A stretch of 64,000 nt of DNA from Deltaproteobacteria bacterium. Its GTDB lineage: Bacteria; Myxococcota_A; UBA9042; PHBI01. Under the pieces are notes generated by a model. It had not been told where the DNA came from. It did no database searches and saw only the letters and a list, made by a program, of their open reading frames with translations. Where the stretch lies: positions 1-64,000 of the forward strand of contig WYBB01000243.1 in NCBI GenBank assembly GCA_011526585.1, in the 5' to 3' direction. Below are positions 9,752 through 17,473 of the stretch, in pieces (positions within the stretch are counted from its first letter, which is position 1; every line of letters begins with the position of its first letter). A program made the position numbers and the translations under genes.

Positions 9752-11284
9752 TCAGCGCTTGCGCGGCGGGGGTTGCGGGCGCCCGGTGGGGCGCGGCGGT
9801 GGCGCGCCGACGCCCTCCTGATCGACCTCGTAGCCGCTGGCGGCGACCGTCGCGTCGTCGTCACCAAAGGAGGCCAGGCGCGCACGCAAGGCTTCGATCG
9901 AGGACGATGACTGCGCGGCGGAGGCGGCCTGGCGCGGCGCGGGCTGGGGCGCGGGCGCGCGGGGCGGTGGGCTCGAGGCGCGGGGCGGCGGGGCCGAGGC
10001 GCGGGGCGGCGGGGCCGAGGCGCGCGGCGGTGGGGCCGAGGGACGCGGCGCGGGCGCGGAGGGGCGTGGTGCCGGCGTCGGGCGGGCCGAGGGGCGCGAG
10101 GGCGGCTCGGACGGCGGCTCGTCCCCGATGTCGGTGAGCTTCGCCTTGAGGCGGGCGAGGCGCTCGGCGACGCGCTGCTTGGAGTCGTCGACCGGTGCGG
10201 CGCCGCTGTGGCTGCTGATCTCCGAGGGGCGCATGCGGCGGCGCTGGCCGGTGCTCTCCGGTTGCTCCTCGCGCTTCTGGATGACCGGCGCCAGCGCGCG
10301 CACGGCGCCGGCGCTGCCCTGGGTGCCCTCGGCCCACTCGATCCCGGCGAACCTGGCGCGCAACGCCGAGACGTCGCGCTCGGGCTCGGGCTCGGGCTCG
10401 GGCTCCGGCTCCGGCTCGGGCTCCGGCTCGTCGGCGGGCAGGCGCGTCAGCTCGTCGAGGGCGGCGTCGGCGTCCTCCTCCTGGGGGCGATAGCCGCGGG
10501 TCTCGAGGCCGCCGAGCTCGGGCGGGCGGAGCATCGCCTGGACCTCCTGACGCCTGATGTACTCGGGCAGCTCGTTCAAGAGGCCGCGGTAGAGCATCTG
10601 CGAGTTGCGCACCTCGCCCGGCTCGTAGAAGCCGCAGTTGTCGACGTAGGTGTTGCCGAGCTTGTCGAGCTTCTTCAGGAAGCGGAACGGGGTGACCTTG
10701 TTCTGCGCCTGCAGGCCGATGAACTGGAAGAAGATCGGCAGGCGGCTCGAGCGGCGGATCGCGTCGGCGGTGGCCTCCTCGTCCTGGCACTCACCCCCGG
10801 TGAGGAACATCGCGAAGACCGGGTAGGCGCGGGGCGCGGAGAGCATCGGGTAGACGACGCGCTCCTGCTTGAAGAGGCGCCCGACGGTCTCCTTGAGGGC
10901 GGGGCGGTCCCAGTCCTCGGGGAAGTAGTAGCGGCAGACCTCGTGGATGACCGGGGCGTAGCAGCAGCCGGTCTGGTAGTCGGAGCCGGTGCGGATCACC
11001 TCGCGATCGACCCAGCCGGCGAAGTCGTCCTTGCGCAGGTCGCGCAGGTAGCGGGCCTTGTCGCCGAAGGCGTAGGCTGGGATCACGCCGTCGTCGTCGA
11101 AGTTGAGGGCGAGGCCGAGGATCTGGGGCACGAGGTCCTGCACGACGCGCGCGCGGTAGATGGGGAACATCGAGCGCGACACGTCGACGATGAGGACGAC
11201 CTCAGCCTTGAGGCCATCGAGACCCGCGCGCTGCAACGCCTCGGAGGCTGATGCGGCGAGTTCCTTGAGGTTGTCTGTCGGCAT
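9752..11284 (-). CDS. vWA-domain protein, TerF/TerY-like, with Pro-rich tail
   Basis: A 510-residue cytosolic protein with an N-terminal von Willebrand A domain of the kind seen next to tellurium-resistance (Ter) proteins. The metal-ion-dependent adhesion site is intact: DVSRS at residues 34-38, with further acidic residues at DDDGVIPAYAFGD. The vWA part covers about residues 1-245. A linker of EP dipeptides follows, then repeats of the APPPRAS type. The ATG at 11284 is supported by GGGAG upstream; an upstream ATG would add low-complexity residues. It sits 126 bases beyond the OmpA-like gene, behind an 18-base palindrome, so it may be separately controlled. It probably serves as a metal-dependent protein-assembly scaffold. 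Confidence 0.85.
   Translation of the reverse strand: MPTDNLKELAASASEALQRAGLDGLKAEVVLIVDVSRSMFPIYRARVVQDLVPQILGLALNFDDDGVIPAYAFGDKARYLRDLRKDDFAGWVDREVIRTGSDYQTGCCYAPVIHEVCRYYFPEDWDRPALKETVGRLFKQERVVYPMLSAPRAYPVFAMFLTGGECQDEEATADAIRRSSRLPIFFQFIGLQAQNKVTPFRFLKKLDKLGNTYVDNCGFYEPGEVRNSQMLYRGLLNELPEYIRRQEVQAMLRPPELGGLETRGYRPQEEDADAALDELTRLPADEPEPEPEPEPEPEPEPERDVSALRARFAGIEWAEGTQGSAGAVRALAPVIQKREEQPESTGQRRRMRPSEISSHSGAAPVDDSKQRVAERLARLKAKLTDIGDEPPSEPPSRPSARPTPAPRPSAPAPRPSAPPPRASAPPPRASAPPPRASSPPPRAPAPQPAPRQAASAAQSSSSIEALRARLASFGDDDATVAASGYEVDQEGVGAPPPRPTGRPQPPPRKR
10379..10430. repeat. Hexameric repeat encoding Glu-Pro
   Basis: Tandem ggctcg/ggctcc hexamers encode about nine EP dipeptides in the vWA protein linker. 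It is a simple-sequence tract prone to slippage in multiples of six, which would keep the frame. Confidence 0.8.
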
Positions 11285-11371
11285 GCGCGGTCTCCCAGAG
11301 GTCGGAGTCGGAGAGTAGCGAGCCGCCGCGAGGATGTCATCTGGTGCGCCCCACTTCCTTCTGTGACGGGA

Positions 11372-11389
11372 TTTGACCGTGCGGTCAAA
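11372..11389. promoter_or_regulatory. 18-base palindromic operator candidate
   Basis: TTTGACCG-TG-CGGTCAAA forms perfect 8-base arms around a 2-base centre. It lies in the 126-base gap between the OmpA-like gene and the TerF-like vWA gene, about 90 bases before the latter start. The form is typical of TetR-family operators, and the TTGACC of the arms resembles a -35 element. There is no T-run, so a terminator is unlikely. Confidence 0.55.
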
Positions 11390-11410
11390 GGTGTGCACGA
11401 ACGCTCGCGC

Positions 11411-12436
11411 TCAGGGGCCGAGGAGCGACGGGCAGCGAAGGGCGACGAGCATGACCGTGCGGTTGGCGGCGTCGGCGGCGAGCGGCGAGAAGGTGCGCGC
11501 CGACGGGCCGAGCTTGCCGACCTGGGCGGCGATGACGGCGCGGAAGGCGGCGCTCTGCCAGTAGTCGGTGCGGGTGTTGTCGAGGGCGACCGAGAGCACG
11601 CGCATCTGGCGCGCGCCGGTCTGGCGGCGCCAGCCGTGCACGACCTCGGCGACGGCGTGCGCGCGGTCCTCGGCCAGGCGCGCGTTGTCGTCGGACATGC
11701 GGGAGGGCGCGTTGCCGGTCTTGCTGGCGGTGCCGAAGAGCAGCACGGTGTGCGCGTCGCGGTTCTGGTCGAGGAAGGCGCGGAGCTCGGCGCGCAGCGC
11801 GGCGGCGTCGTTTTCGCAGGTTGCGGCGCCGGGCGGGCAGTGCGCGGGATCGGCGATCGCCGAGTCGAAGCCGCGGCAGGTCTCGCCCGGGCGCGCCCAG
11901 GTGTTGCAGCCGAAGAAGGCGAAGTGGGTGGCGACGCCGGCGTCGTCCTCGCGGCCGAAGAGCGCCTCGAAGGTCTCGGCGGGCAGGTCGACGAGCGGGC
12001 TCTCGTCCTTCTTGCACGCGCGCTCGCAGTCCTTCACCAGGGCGTGGGCGAGGGTGCGGAAGGCGGGCTCGGCGCAGCGGCCTTCGTCGGGGGTGGCGGT
12101 GGGCTCGGGTGCGGGGTCGGGTGTTGGGGTGGGTGTGGGGTCGGGAGCGGGAGGGGGAGCGGGTGTGGGGTCGGGAGCGGGAGCGGGCACGGGCGCGGGC
12201 ACGGGTGTGGGGTCGGGCACGGGCACGGGTGTGGGGTCGGGCACGGGCGCGGGCACGGGCGCGGGCACGGGAGGGGGAGCGGGGATGAGGGAGGCGATGG
12301 TGACGAGGAGGGAGGCGCCGAGGAGGGCGAGGAGCGCGAGCCAGAGCGACTGGATGGCGCGGCGATCGGAGGGGGCGGGATCGCGACGCGGCTGGGCGTG
12401 CGGAGGGAGTGGGGTTGAGCGGTCGAGGCTCGTCAT
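11411..12436 (-). CDS. Membrane-anchored OmpA-like protein with Pro-rich stalk
   Basis: A 341-residue protein. One N-terminal membrane span (about residues 28-51) is followed by a roughly 65-residue stalk of P-V/A/T-P repeats that could reach across periplasm and peptidoglycan. After a Cys-rich middle (CERACKKDE, FFGCNTW), the last about 110 residues resemble an OmpA/MotB peptidoglycan-binding domain (VLLFGTASKTG, then SDDNARLAEDRAHAVAEVV), although the canonical Asp/Arg residues are only partly visible. The ATG at 12436 overlaps the VKOR-DsbA stop (ATGA). It is the last gene of the 12-gene overlapping run, and its Cys pairs would be natural substrates of the oxidase encoded just upstream. 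Confidence 0.7.
   Translation of the reverse strand: MTSLDRSTPLPPHAQPRRDPAPSDRRAIQSLWLALLALLGASLLVTIASLIPAPPPVPAPVPAPVPDPTPVPVPDPTPVPAPVPAPAPDPTPAPPPAPDPTPTPTPDPAPEPTATPDEGRCAEPAFRTLAHALVKDCERACKKDESPLVDLPAETFEALFGREDDAGVATHFAFFGCNTWARPGETCRGFDSAIADPAHCPPGAATCENDAAALRAELRAFLDQNRDAHTVLLFGTASKTGNAPSRMSDDNARLAEDRAHAVAEVVHGWRRQTGARQMRVLSVALDNTRTDYWQSAAFRAVIAAQVGKLGPSARTFSPLAADAANRTVMLVALRCPSLLGP
12090..12285. repeat. G-rich degenerate repeat encoding the PVPAP/PDPTP stalk
   Basis: Short units (gtgggg tcgggc, gcgggc acgggc and relatives) recur for about 200 bases. The plus strand carries many runs of three or more G and so has G-quadruplex potential. The repeats are explained by Pro-rich coding, not by a CRISPR or origin. 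Confidence 0.6.
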
Positions 12437-13797
12437 GGCAGCTCCAGGCAGCGCTCGAGCACGTCGGCGCGGAGCTCGCCGGTCGCCGTGGACCAGGCCA
12501 GAGCGCGCGCGGTGGGCTCGGTGGAGGGTCGGGGTGGTGTGGCGTGCGCGATCGCGAAGGACGGGGTCGCGGCAAAGCACCACCACGGAGCGTCCTCGCC
12601 CTCGGAGGCGCAGCCCGGGTGGGTGCGGGCTGCGGCGGCGAGGCGGCGGGCGGCCTCGGCGTGGGCCGCCAGGGTGCCGCGTGGGCCGAGAGCGAGCTCG
12701 GCGTCGAAGCAGCGCGCGGCGGTCGCGGTGAGCGCGGCCAGGGCCTGGCGGCGATCATCGCGGGTGAAGTAGCCGGGGGCGGCCGAGAGCTCGCGCTGCA
12801 AGAGATCGAGCGCGGCGTCGGGGCCGGCGTGGCGGGCGGCGCAGATGATGGCGCTCGGGGCCTCGCAGCGGCTCGGGTCGCCGTGGTCGGCGCGGGCGTC
12901 GCAGGCGCGGGAGGAGGCGCGGAAGACGAGGCGCAGGCCGCGACCTTCGTGCACGAGGCGGCGGTAGAGCGGCTCCTGGGCGGCGAAGTCGGCGCGGCAG
13001 GCCGGACAGTCGAGATCGAGCCAGGCGACGAGCGTCGGGCCCGGACCGCGCGCGAGCACGAGCGAGGCGTCGTCGTCGGGCAGGGCCTCGGGGCCGAAGT
13101 GTGCGGCGTCGGGGCAGGTGCTCGGGTCGCACACCGCGGCGAGCCAGCGATCGGTCGCCGCCGAGGGAGACGGGGCCGCGGCGCGGGCGCGCGCGGTGAG
13201 CTGGCCGAGGCCCCAGGCGAGCGCCAGCCAGGCGGCGACGGCGAGGAGCGCGGCGGCGAGGCGGCGCGGGGCGGGTGCGTGCACGGGGGCGCGCGGGGTG
13301 ATGGCGGCGCCGAGGGCGGCGACGACGGCGAGCGCGTGCATGGCGAGGCAGATGGCGCAGCGCACGTCGGTCACGAGCCCGATGACGAGGTAGGTGGCGC
13401 TGCCGGCGAGCAGCGCGGCGACGAGCGTGAGCTGGGCGCTCTGGAGGAGGGCGTGGCGGTGCGGGGGCGACAGCGCGAGCGCCCAGGTGATGGCGCCGAG
13501 CGCGGCGTGCAGGGCGGCGGCCCAGGCCAGGGCGGGGATGCCGAGCACGGTGGCGAAGCGGTGCGACGCGAGGGTGATCGCGCAGTCGGCGCCGCAAGCG
13601 GTGGCCGACGGCGGGTCGATCAGCGTGACGAGCGCGATCGCGAGGGCGAAGGTCGATCCGAAGGTGGTGAGCGCGACGCCGGCGAGGCGGCGGAGGGGCA
13701 GGCGGGGCGGGGCCGGCCGGGCCAGGGGCGGGGCGGGGGAGCGCGAGGGCGCAAGCGGCGCCGGGTGCGCGCCCGGCGGGTGGGTGGAGGTGGTCAC
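12433..13797 (-). CDS. VKOR-DsbA-like fusion, periplasmic disulfide-forming oxidase
   Basis: A 454-residue fusion that could both make disulfides and recycle itself via quinone. About residues 38-200 form a VKOR-type membrane domain with loop cysteines C68 and C72 and the active-site pair C147-A-I-C150 next to a helix. The periplasmic part is thioredoxin/DsbA-like, with CPAC at 264-267 (DLDCPACRADF) and further Cys pairs (CDPSTC, CDARADHGDPSRC). The start is GTG at 13797, overlapping the kinase stop as GTGA. Its stop overlaps the OmpA-like start. Its place in this operon suggests that operon products exported to the periplasm, notably the Cys-rich OmpA-like protein, need oxidative folding. 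Confidence 0.85.
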   Translation of the reverse strand: MTTSTHPPGAHPAPLAPSRSPAPPLARPAPPRLPLRRLAGVALTTFGSTFALAIALVTLIDPPSATACGADCAITLASHRFATVLGIPALAWAAALHAALGAITWALALSPPHRHALLQSAQLTLVAALLAGSATYLVIGLVTDVRCAICLAMHALAVVAALGAAITPRAPVHAPAPRRLAAALLAVAAWLALAWGLGQLTARARAAAPSPSAATDRWLAAVCDPSTCPDAAHFGPEALPDDDASLVLARGPGPTLVAWLDLDCPACRADFAAQEPLYRRLVHEGRGLRLVFRASSRACDARADHGDPSRCEAPSAIICAARHAGPDAALDLLQRELSAAPGYFTRDDRRQALAALTATAARCFDAELALGPRGTLAAHAEAARRLAAAARTHPGCASEGEDAPWWCFAATPSFAIAHATPPRPSTEPTARALAWSTATGELRADVLERCLELP

Positions 13798-14969
13798 GGT
13801 GAGGCCTCGCAGGCGCCGAGCAGCGCGGCGCGGCTCGCGCAGTCCGAGGTCGCGGTGAGCGCGGCGCGGCAGGCGGCCTCGCCGCTCATGCCGGCGCAGA
13901 GGGCGGCGGCGCGGCGGTGCATGGCGGCGCAGGCGGCCGGGTCGCTCGTGGTCGGGGGGCCGGCGAGGCCGAGCGCGGTGGCGACGGGGCCGAGCGCGAG
14001 CACGAGCGCGAGCGCGGTGGCGGCGGCGGCGGTGACGAGGAGCGGGACGCGGTGGTGGGCGCGCGCGGCGGAGCGCAGGCCGGAGGTTGCGGCTGGGGCA
14101 GGGGGCGAGGGTTGGGGCGCGGTGCGCGGGGTTGGCGACAGCGCCGCGAGGCCGAGCGCCTTCTTCAGGGCGGCGACCGAGCGCGGGCGATGGCGCGGGT
14201 CGGGGTCGAGCGCGGCGGCGAGCGCGGACTGGACCTCCGGTGGGAGCTCGCGCCAGGCGCGCTGGGCGGCGTCGCGTGGGGAGCGGGCGATCGGGTGGCG
14301 GCGCTCGAGGCGCGCGTCGACCGGGTGGTCGGAGGGGTAGGCGCGGGTGCCGGCGAGGAGCTCGTAGACGATGGCGCCGAGCGACCAGAGGTCGCTCCTG
14401 ACGGTGCCCGGGGTGCCGTCGAGGCGCTCGGGCGCGGCGTAGGCGACGGTGCCGCCGGGGCCGCCGCGGCCGGGGGGCGCGGCCAGGCCCAGATCGATGA
14501 GCGTGACGCGCCAGGTGCCGGCGGCGTCGACGGTGACGAAGAGGTCGTCGGGCTTGAGGTCGTTGTGGGCGAGCCCGGCGTCGTGCAGGGCGCTGACGGC
14601 GTCGAGCAGCGCGGCGGTGAGCGCGCGCGTCGGGGCGTTCCAGCGGCGGCCGCCCTGCCAGCGGCGACGGATGAGGGCGCGCTCGATGAGGGTCGAGAGC
14701 GGCAGGCCGTCGATGTGCTCGCGCACGAGCGCGGGGCGGCCGGTGGGCGTCAGCGTCGTGCCGATGAGCCGCGGCACCGGGAGCGGCGCGCGGGCGCGGG
14801 CGGCGACGCGGGCGAGGGCGGCGGCTTCGGCGGGGTCGTCGGTGATCTTGACGACGACGGGGCGGTCGTCGAGCCGCGCGCGGTAGACCTCGGCGCTCGG
14901 GCCGAGCGCGAGCGGGCGCGGGTCGAGGGTGAGCGCGTGCCAGGGGATGGGTGGGGCGGTGCGGCTCAT
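13794..14969 (-). CDS. Membrane Ser/Thr protein kinase with atypical catalytic loop
   Basis: A 391-residue eukaryote-like kinase. The glycine loop is degenerate (LGPSAEVYRA, about 22-31) and the catalytic Lys is K41 (VVVKI). The catalytic loop reads HNDLKPDD (135-142), so the Arg of HRD is Asn while the catalytic Asp remains. The DFG motif is DLG (159-161). APE (179-181) and SDLWSLG are intact. A C-terminal membrane helix (about 300-330) is followed by a small, Cys-rich extracytoplasmic tail. It overlaps genes on both sides by four bases. A PP2C phosphatase and an FHA reader in the same operon complete a phospho-Thr signalling set that probably acts on the tubulin-like and vWA proteins. Confidence 0.88.
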   Translation of the reverse strand: MSRTAPPIPWHALTLDPRPLALGPSAEVYRARLDDRPVVVKITDDPAEAAALARVAARARAPLPVPRLIGTTLTPTGRPALVREHIDGLPLSTLIERALIRRRWQGGRRWNAPTRALTAALLDAVSALHDAGLAHNDLKPDDLFVTVDAAGTWRVTLIDLGLAAPPGRGGPGGTVAYAAPERLDGTPGTVRSDLWSLGAIVYELLAGTRAYPSDHPVDARLERRHPIARSPRDAAQRAWRELPPEVQSALAAALDPDPRHRPRSVAALKKALGLAALSPTPRTAPQPSPPAPAATSGLRSAARAHHRVPLLVTAAAATALALVLALGPVATALGLAGPPTTSDPAACAAMHRRAAALCAGMSGEAACRAALTATSDCASRAALLGACEASP

Positions 14970-17473
14970 GCGCTCCTCCTGAGCGGGGGGTGCTCGGTGG
15001 GCAGAGCGAGCGGGATGGGGCGCGGCACGAGCAGCTCGGTCAGGAGGCGCAGGGCGGCGTGGCGGTCGGGGGCGGGCAGCGGCGAGCCAGGTGGGGCAGG
15101 TGGGGCGGTGCAGGTCGTCGACTCGCAGCAGCGCGCGCAGTGGGCGGCGCAATCGCAGGTCAGGAGCGCGCTCGCGGCGGTGAGGAGGGCCTCGAGGTCG
15201 TCGGCGCGCAGGTCGGCCGCGGCGCCGAGCCCGTCGGGGTGGGCGTCGTAGAAGACGAGCGCGGGCTCGTCGGGGACGAGGCTGGTGGACCAGGTCACGC
15301 CGAGGTCGGAGGCGTTGTCGACGAAGAGCGGCAAGAGCTCGCGCAGCGCGTGGGTCAGCGCGTGCAGCGCGGCGCCGGAGGCGTCGGACAGGACGAGCGC
15401 GCGGGCGGAGGTCGTGAGCGGCGCGAGCTCGAGCGGGGTCGGCAAGAGGCGCGTGAGCGCGCGCGACTCGGGGCCGAGCGGTTCGCGCGAGGCCTCGTCG
15501 TGGCCGCCGAAGAGCTTGACGCCGAAGTGCAGCGCGTGGAGCGTGAGCTCGCCCTCCCAGAGCTCGAGCTCGCGGGGGCCGCGGAAGCGCAGGCGCGTGC
15601 GGGTGGCGGGGGTCGACGCGGCCGGGCGGAGGTGCAGGGTGCGCAGCGGGGTCGCGGCGAGGTGCGCGGTCGGGGTGAGCACGCGCGGGGCGTCGGGGCC
15701 GCACGAATGCGCGGGGCGCGCGGGGTCGACGCGGACCTCGTAGCGTTGAGCGGCGGGGCCGGGGTCGAGGGTGAGAATCGCGCCGTCGTAGTGCTCGAAG
15801 TCGGCGCGTGCGGGGCTGACCTCGAGGCGGCGGGCGGTGCGCGGCTCGACGAGGGTGACCCGCGCGGTCGGGGCGAAGGAGGCGCCGGGGAGGCGGGCCA
15901 TCAGGCGGGGGGCGGCGATGAGGCCCGCGGGCGAGGGGCGCCAGCTCGGCAGGTGCCGGAGCAGGCCGGCGCGCTCGAGGGCGTCGAGCTCGTGCGCGAC
16001 AAGGGCCGGCGAGAAGACCTCGCGCAGGCGGTGCGGGTCTTGCGGGGCCTCGGCGAGCGCGGCGCGGAGCTGTTCGCGGGCCAGGCTCTCGCGCGCGGGT
16101 GGGGCGTCGCGGTCGCCGGGGAGCGCGACGAGCAGGCGGGGGGCGCGGCCGCGCACGAGGGCGTGGGCGCGGTCTTCGCGCAGGCGACGGCCGCGCGGGC
16201 CGCCGGCGGCGACGAGGTACTCGCGCGCGGCGGAGGCGGCGTCGGGGTAGCGGGCGAGCGGGGCGGGGCGGTCGAAGGCGAGGAAATGTGTGGCGGCGGG
16301 GGCGGCGGCGGCGAGCTCGGGCGCGGGCGGCGCGGCGAGGAGGTAGCGCAGAATGGGCCGCGTGGGGAGCGGGTGGAGCGGGGTGACGAGGCGCGGCTCG
16401 GCGGCGCCGATGGCGCGGGCGACGGTGAGCACCGCGGTCGAGCGGCCGAGCACGATGAGGTCGATCGGGGCGGTGGTGGCGGCGCGGGCGCGGTGAAGGG
16501 CGTAGCGCAGGAGCGCGAGCGCTTCGCCCGAGCGGCCGAGCTCGGGGCCGACGACGACGAGGCCGAGGCGCGGGGAGAGCGAGGCGTGGTCGAGCGCGTC
16601 GAGGAAGGAGCGCAGCGCGGCGGGGTCGCGGAGCCAGAGGGCGGCGCGGCCGAGCTCGGCGAGCTCGGAGGCGATGCGCTCGGCGGCGCGGTGCTTGCCG
16701 GCGCCGGGCGGGGCGGCGATGGCGAGCGCGAGGCCGTGGGGGTGGGCAAGCGCGCGCTCGGCCTGGTAGGCGGCGAGGACCGTCGCGAGGAAGGCGTCGG
16801 GGTGGCCGGCGACGGCGGGCTCGCGCTCGAAGAGCGGCGGGGCGCCGAGGGCGCGGTGCAGCGCGGCGTGGGCGGCTTCGTCGGGCGGGGTCTGCGCGGG
16901 GGGGGGCGCGGCGGCGGGCGTGGGTGGGGGCGCGCTGCGCGGGGGGGCCAGCGCGCGCGCGGCGGCGACGAAGAGGGTCGGGGCGAGCGCCCAGGTGGCC
17001 GGATCGAGCGTGTCGGATGTGAGCGGCAGGGCGACGACGAGGCCGAGCGCGAGCGCGTGGCAAGCCCAGCGCAGCGGGCGGCGCACGCCTTCGAGGGCGT
17101 GGCCGTCGGGCGCGACGCCGACGAGCAGGGCGAGCGAAGGGGCGGGCGGGGCGTCGAGCGGGCGACGCAGGAGGAGGTGAAGGGCGCTCGTGAGCACGAC
17201 GAGGGCGGCGAGGCTGAGCGCGAGGGCGGCGAGCGCACCCTGGGCGCCGTGAGCGGCGATCCCGGCGCGAGGCGCGAGCGCGTCGAGCCAGGAGTGGCCG
17301 AGCGCCATGTGGCTCAGCAGGACGGTCAGGGCGACGACGGCGCCGGCCAGGAGCCAGTGGGAGCCGCGGGCCGGGGCGACGAGGGCCGGCGCGAGCCGGG
17401 CGGTCGCGCGCGCGAAGAGGTGTGCAATGAGAATACAGGTGATTGCGATGGAGGCTGTCGTAATGAATGTCAA
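14966..17473 (-). CDS. Membrane P-loop NTPase fused to a YprA/MrfA-type DUF1998 module
   Basis: An 835-residue protein. About five hydrophobic segments occupy residues 5-175. A P-loop, APPGAGKH, lies at about 254-261, with a Walker-B-like strand LGLVVVGPELG further on. After about residue 430 the sequence resembles the C-terminal part of YprA/MrfA-type helicases: a winged-helix-like segment (SPALVAHELDALERAGLLRHL), a beta-rich region, and a DUF1998/MZB domain with FYDAHPDGLG and the zinc cluster CDC-x3-C-x2-C (from residue 773). The DEAD-box RecA domains are missing. The start is TTG at 17473, overlapping the upstream stop, with GGAGG six bases before. It may couple a membrane machine to nucleic acid; that is inference. 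Confidence 0.7.
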   Translation of the reverse strand: MTFITTASIAITCILIAHLFARATARLAPALVAPARGSHWLLAGAVVALTVLLSHMALGHSWLDALAPRAGIAAHGAQGALAALALSLAALVVLTSALHLLLRRPLDAPPAPSLALLVGVAPDGHALEGVRRPLRWACHALALGLVVALPLTSDTLDPATWALAPTLFVAAARALAPPRSAPPPTPAAAPPPAQTPPDEAAHAALHRALGAPPLFEREPAVAGHPDAFLATVLAAYQAERALAHPHGLALAIAAPPGAGKHRAAERIASELAELGRAALWLRDPAALRSFLDALDHASLSPRLGLVVVGPELGRSGEALALLRYALHRARAATTAPIDLIVLGRSTAVLTVARAIGAAEPRLVTPLHPLPTRPILRYLLAAPPAPELAAAAPAATHFLAFDRPAPLARYPDAASAAREYLVAAGGPRGRRLREDRAHALVRGRAPRLLVALPGDRDAPPARESLAREQLRAALAEAPQDPHRLREVFSPALVAHELDALERAGLLRHLPSWRPSPAGLIAAPRLMARLPGASFAPTARVTLVEPRTARRLEVSPARADFEHYDGAILTLDPGPAAQRYEVRVDPARPAHSCGPDAPRVLTPTAHLAATPLRTLHLRPAASTPATRTRLRFRGPRELELWEGELTLHALHFGVKLFGGHDEASREPLGPESRALTRLLPTPLELAPLTTSARALVLSDASGAALHALTHALRELLPLFVDNASDLGVTWSTSLVPDEPALVFYDAHPDGLGAAADLRADDLEALLTAASALLTCDCAAHCARCCESTTCTAPPAPPGSPLPAPDRHAALRLLTELLVPRPIPLALPTEHPPLRRSA

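Noticed and set aside
12090-12285. Short regularly repeated G-rich units resembling a repeat array
   Set aside because: Explained by Pro-rich coding repeats; no constant repeat/unique spacer pattern of a CRISPR.
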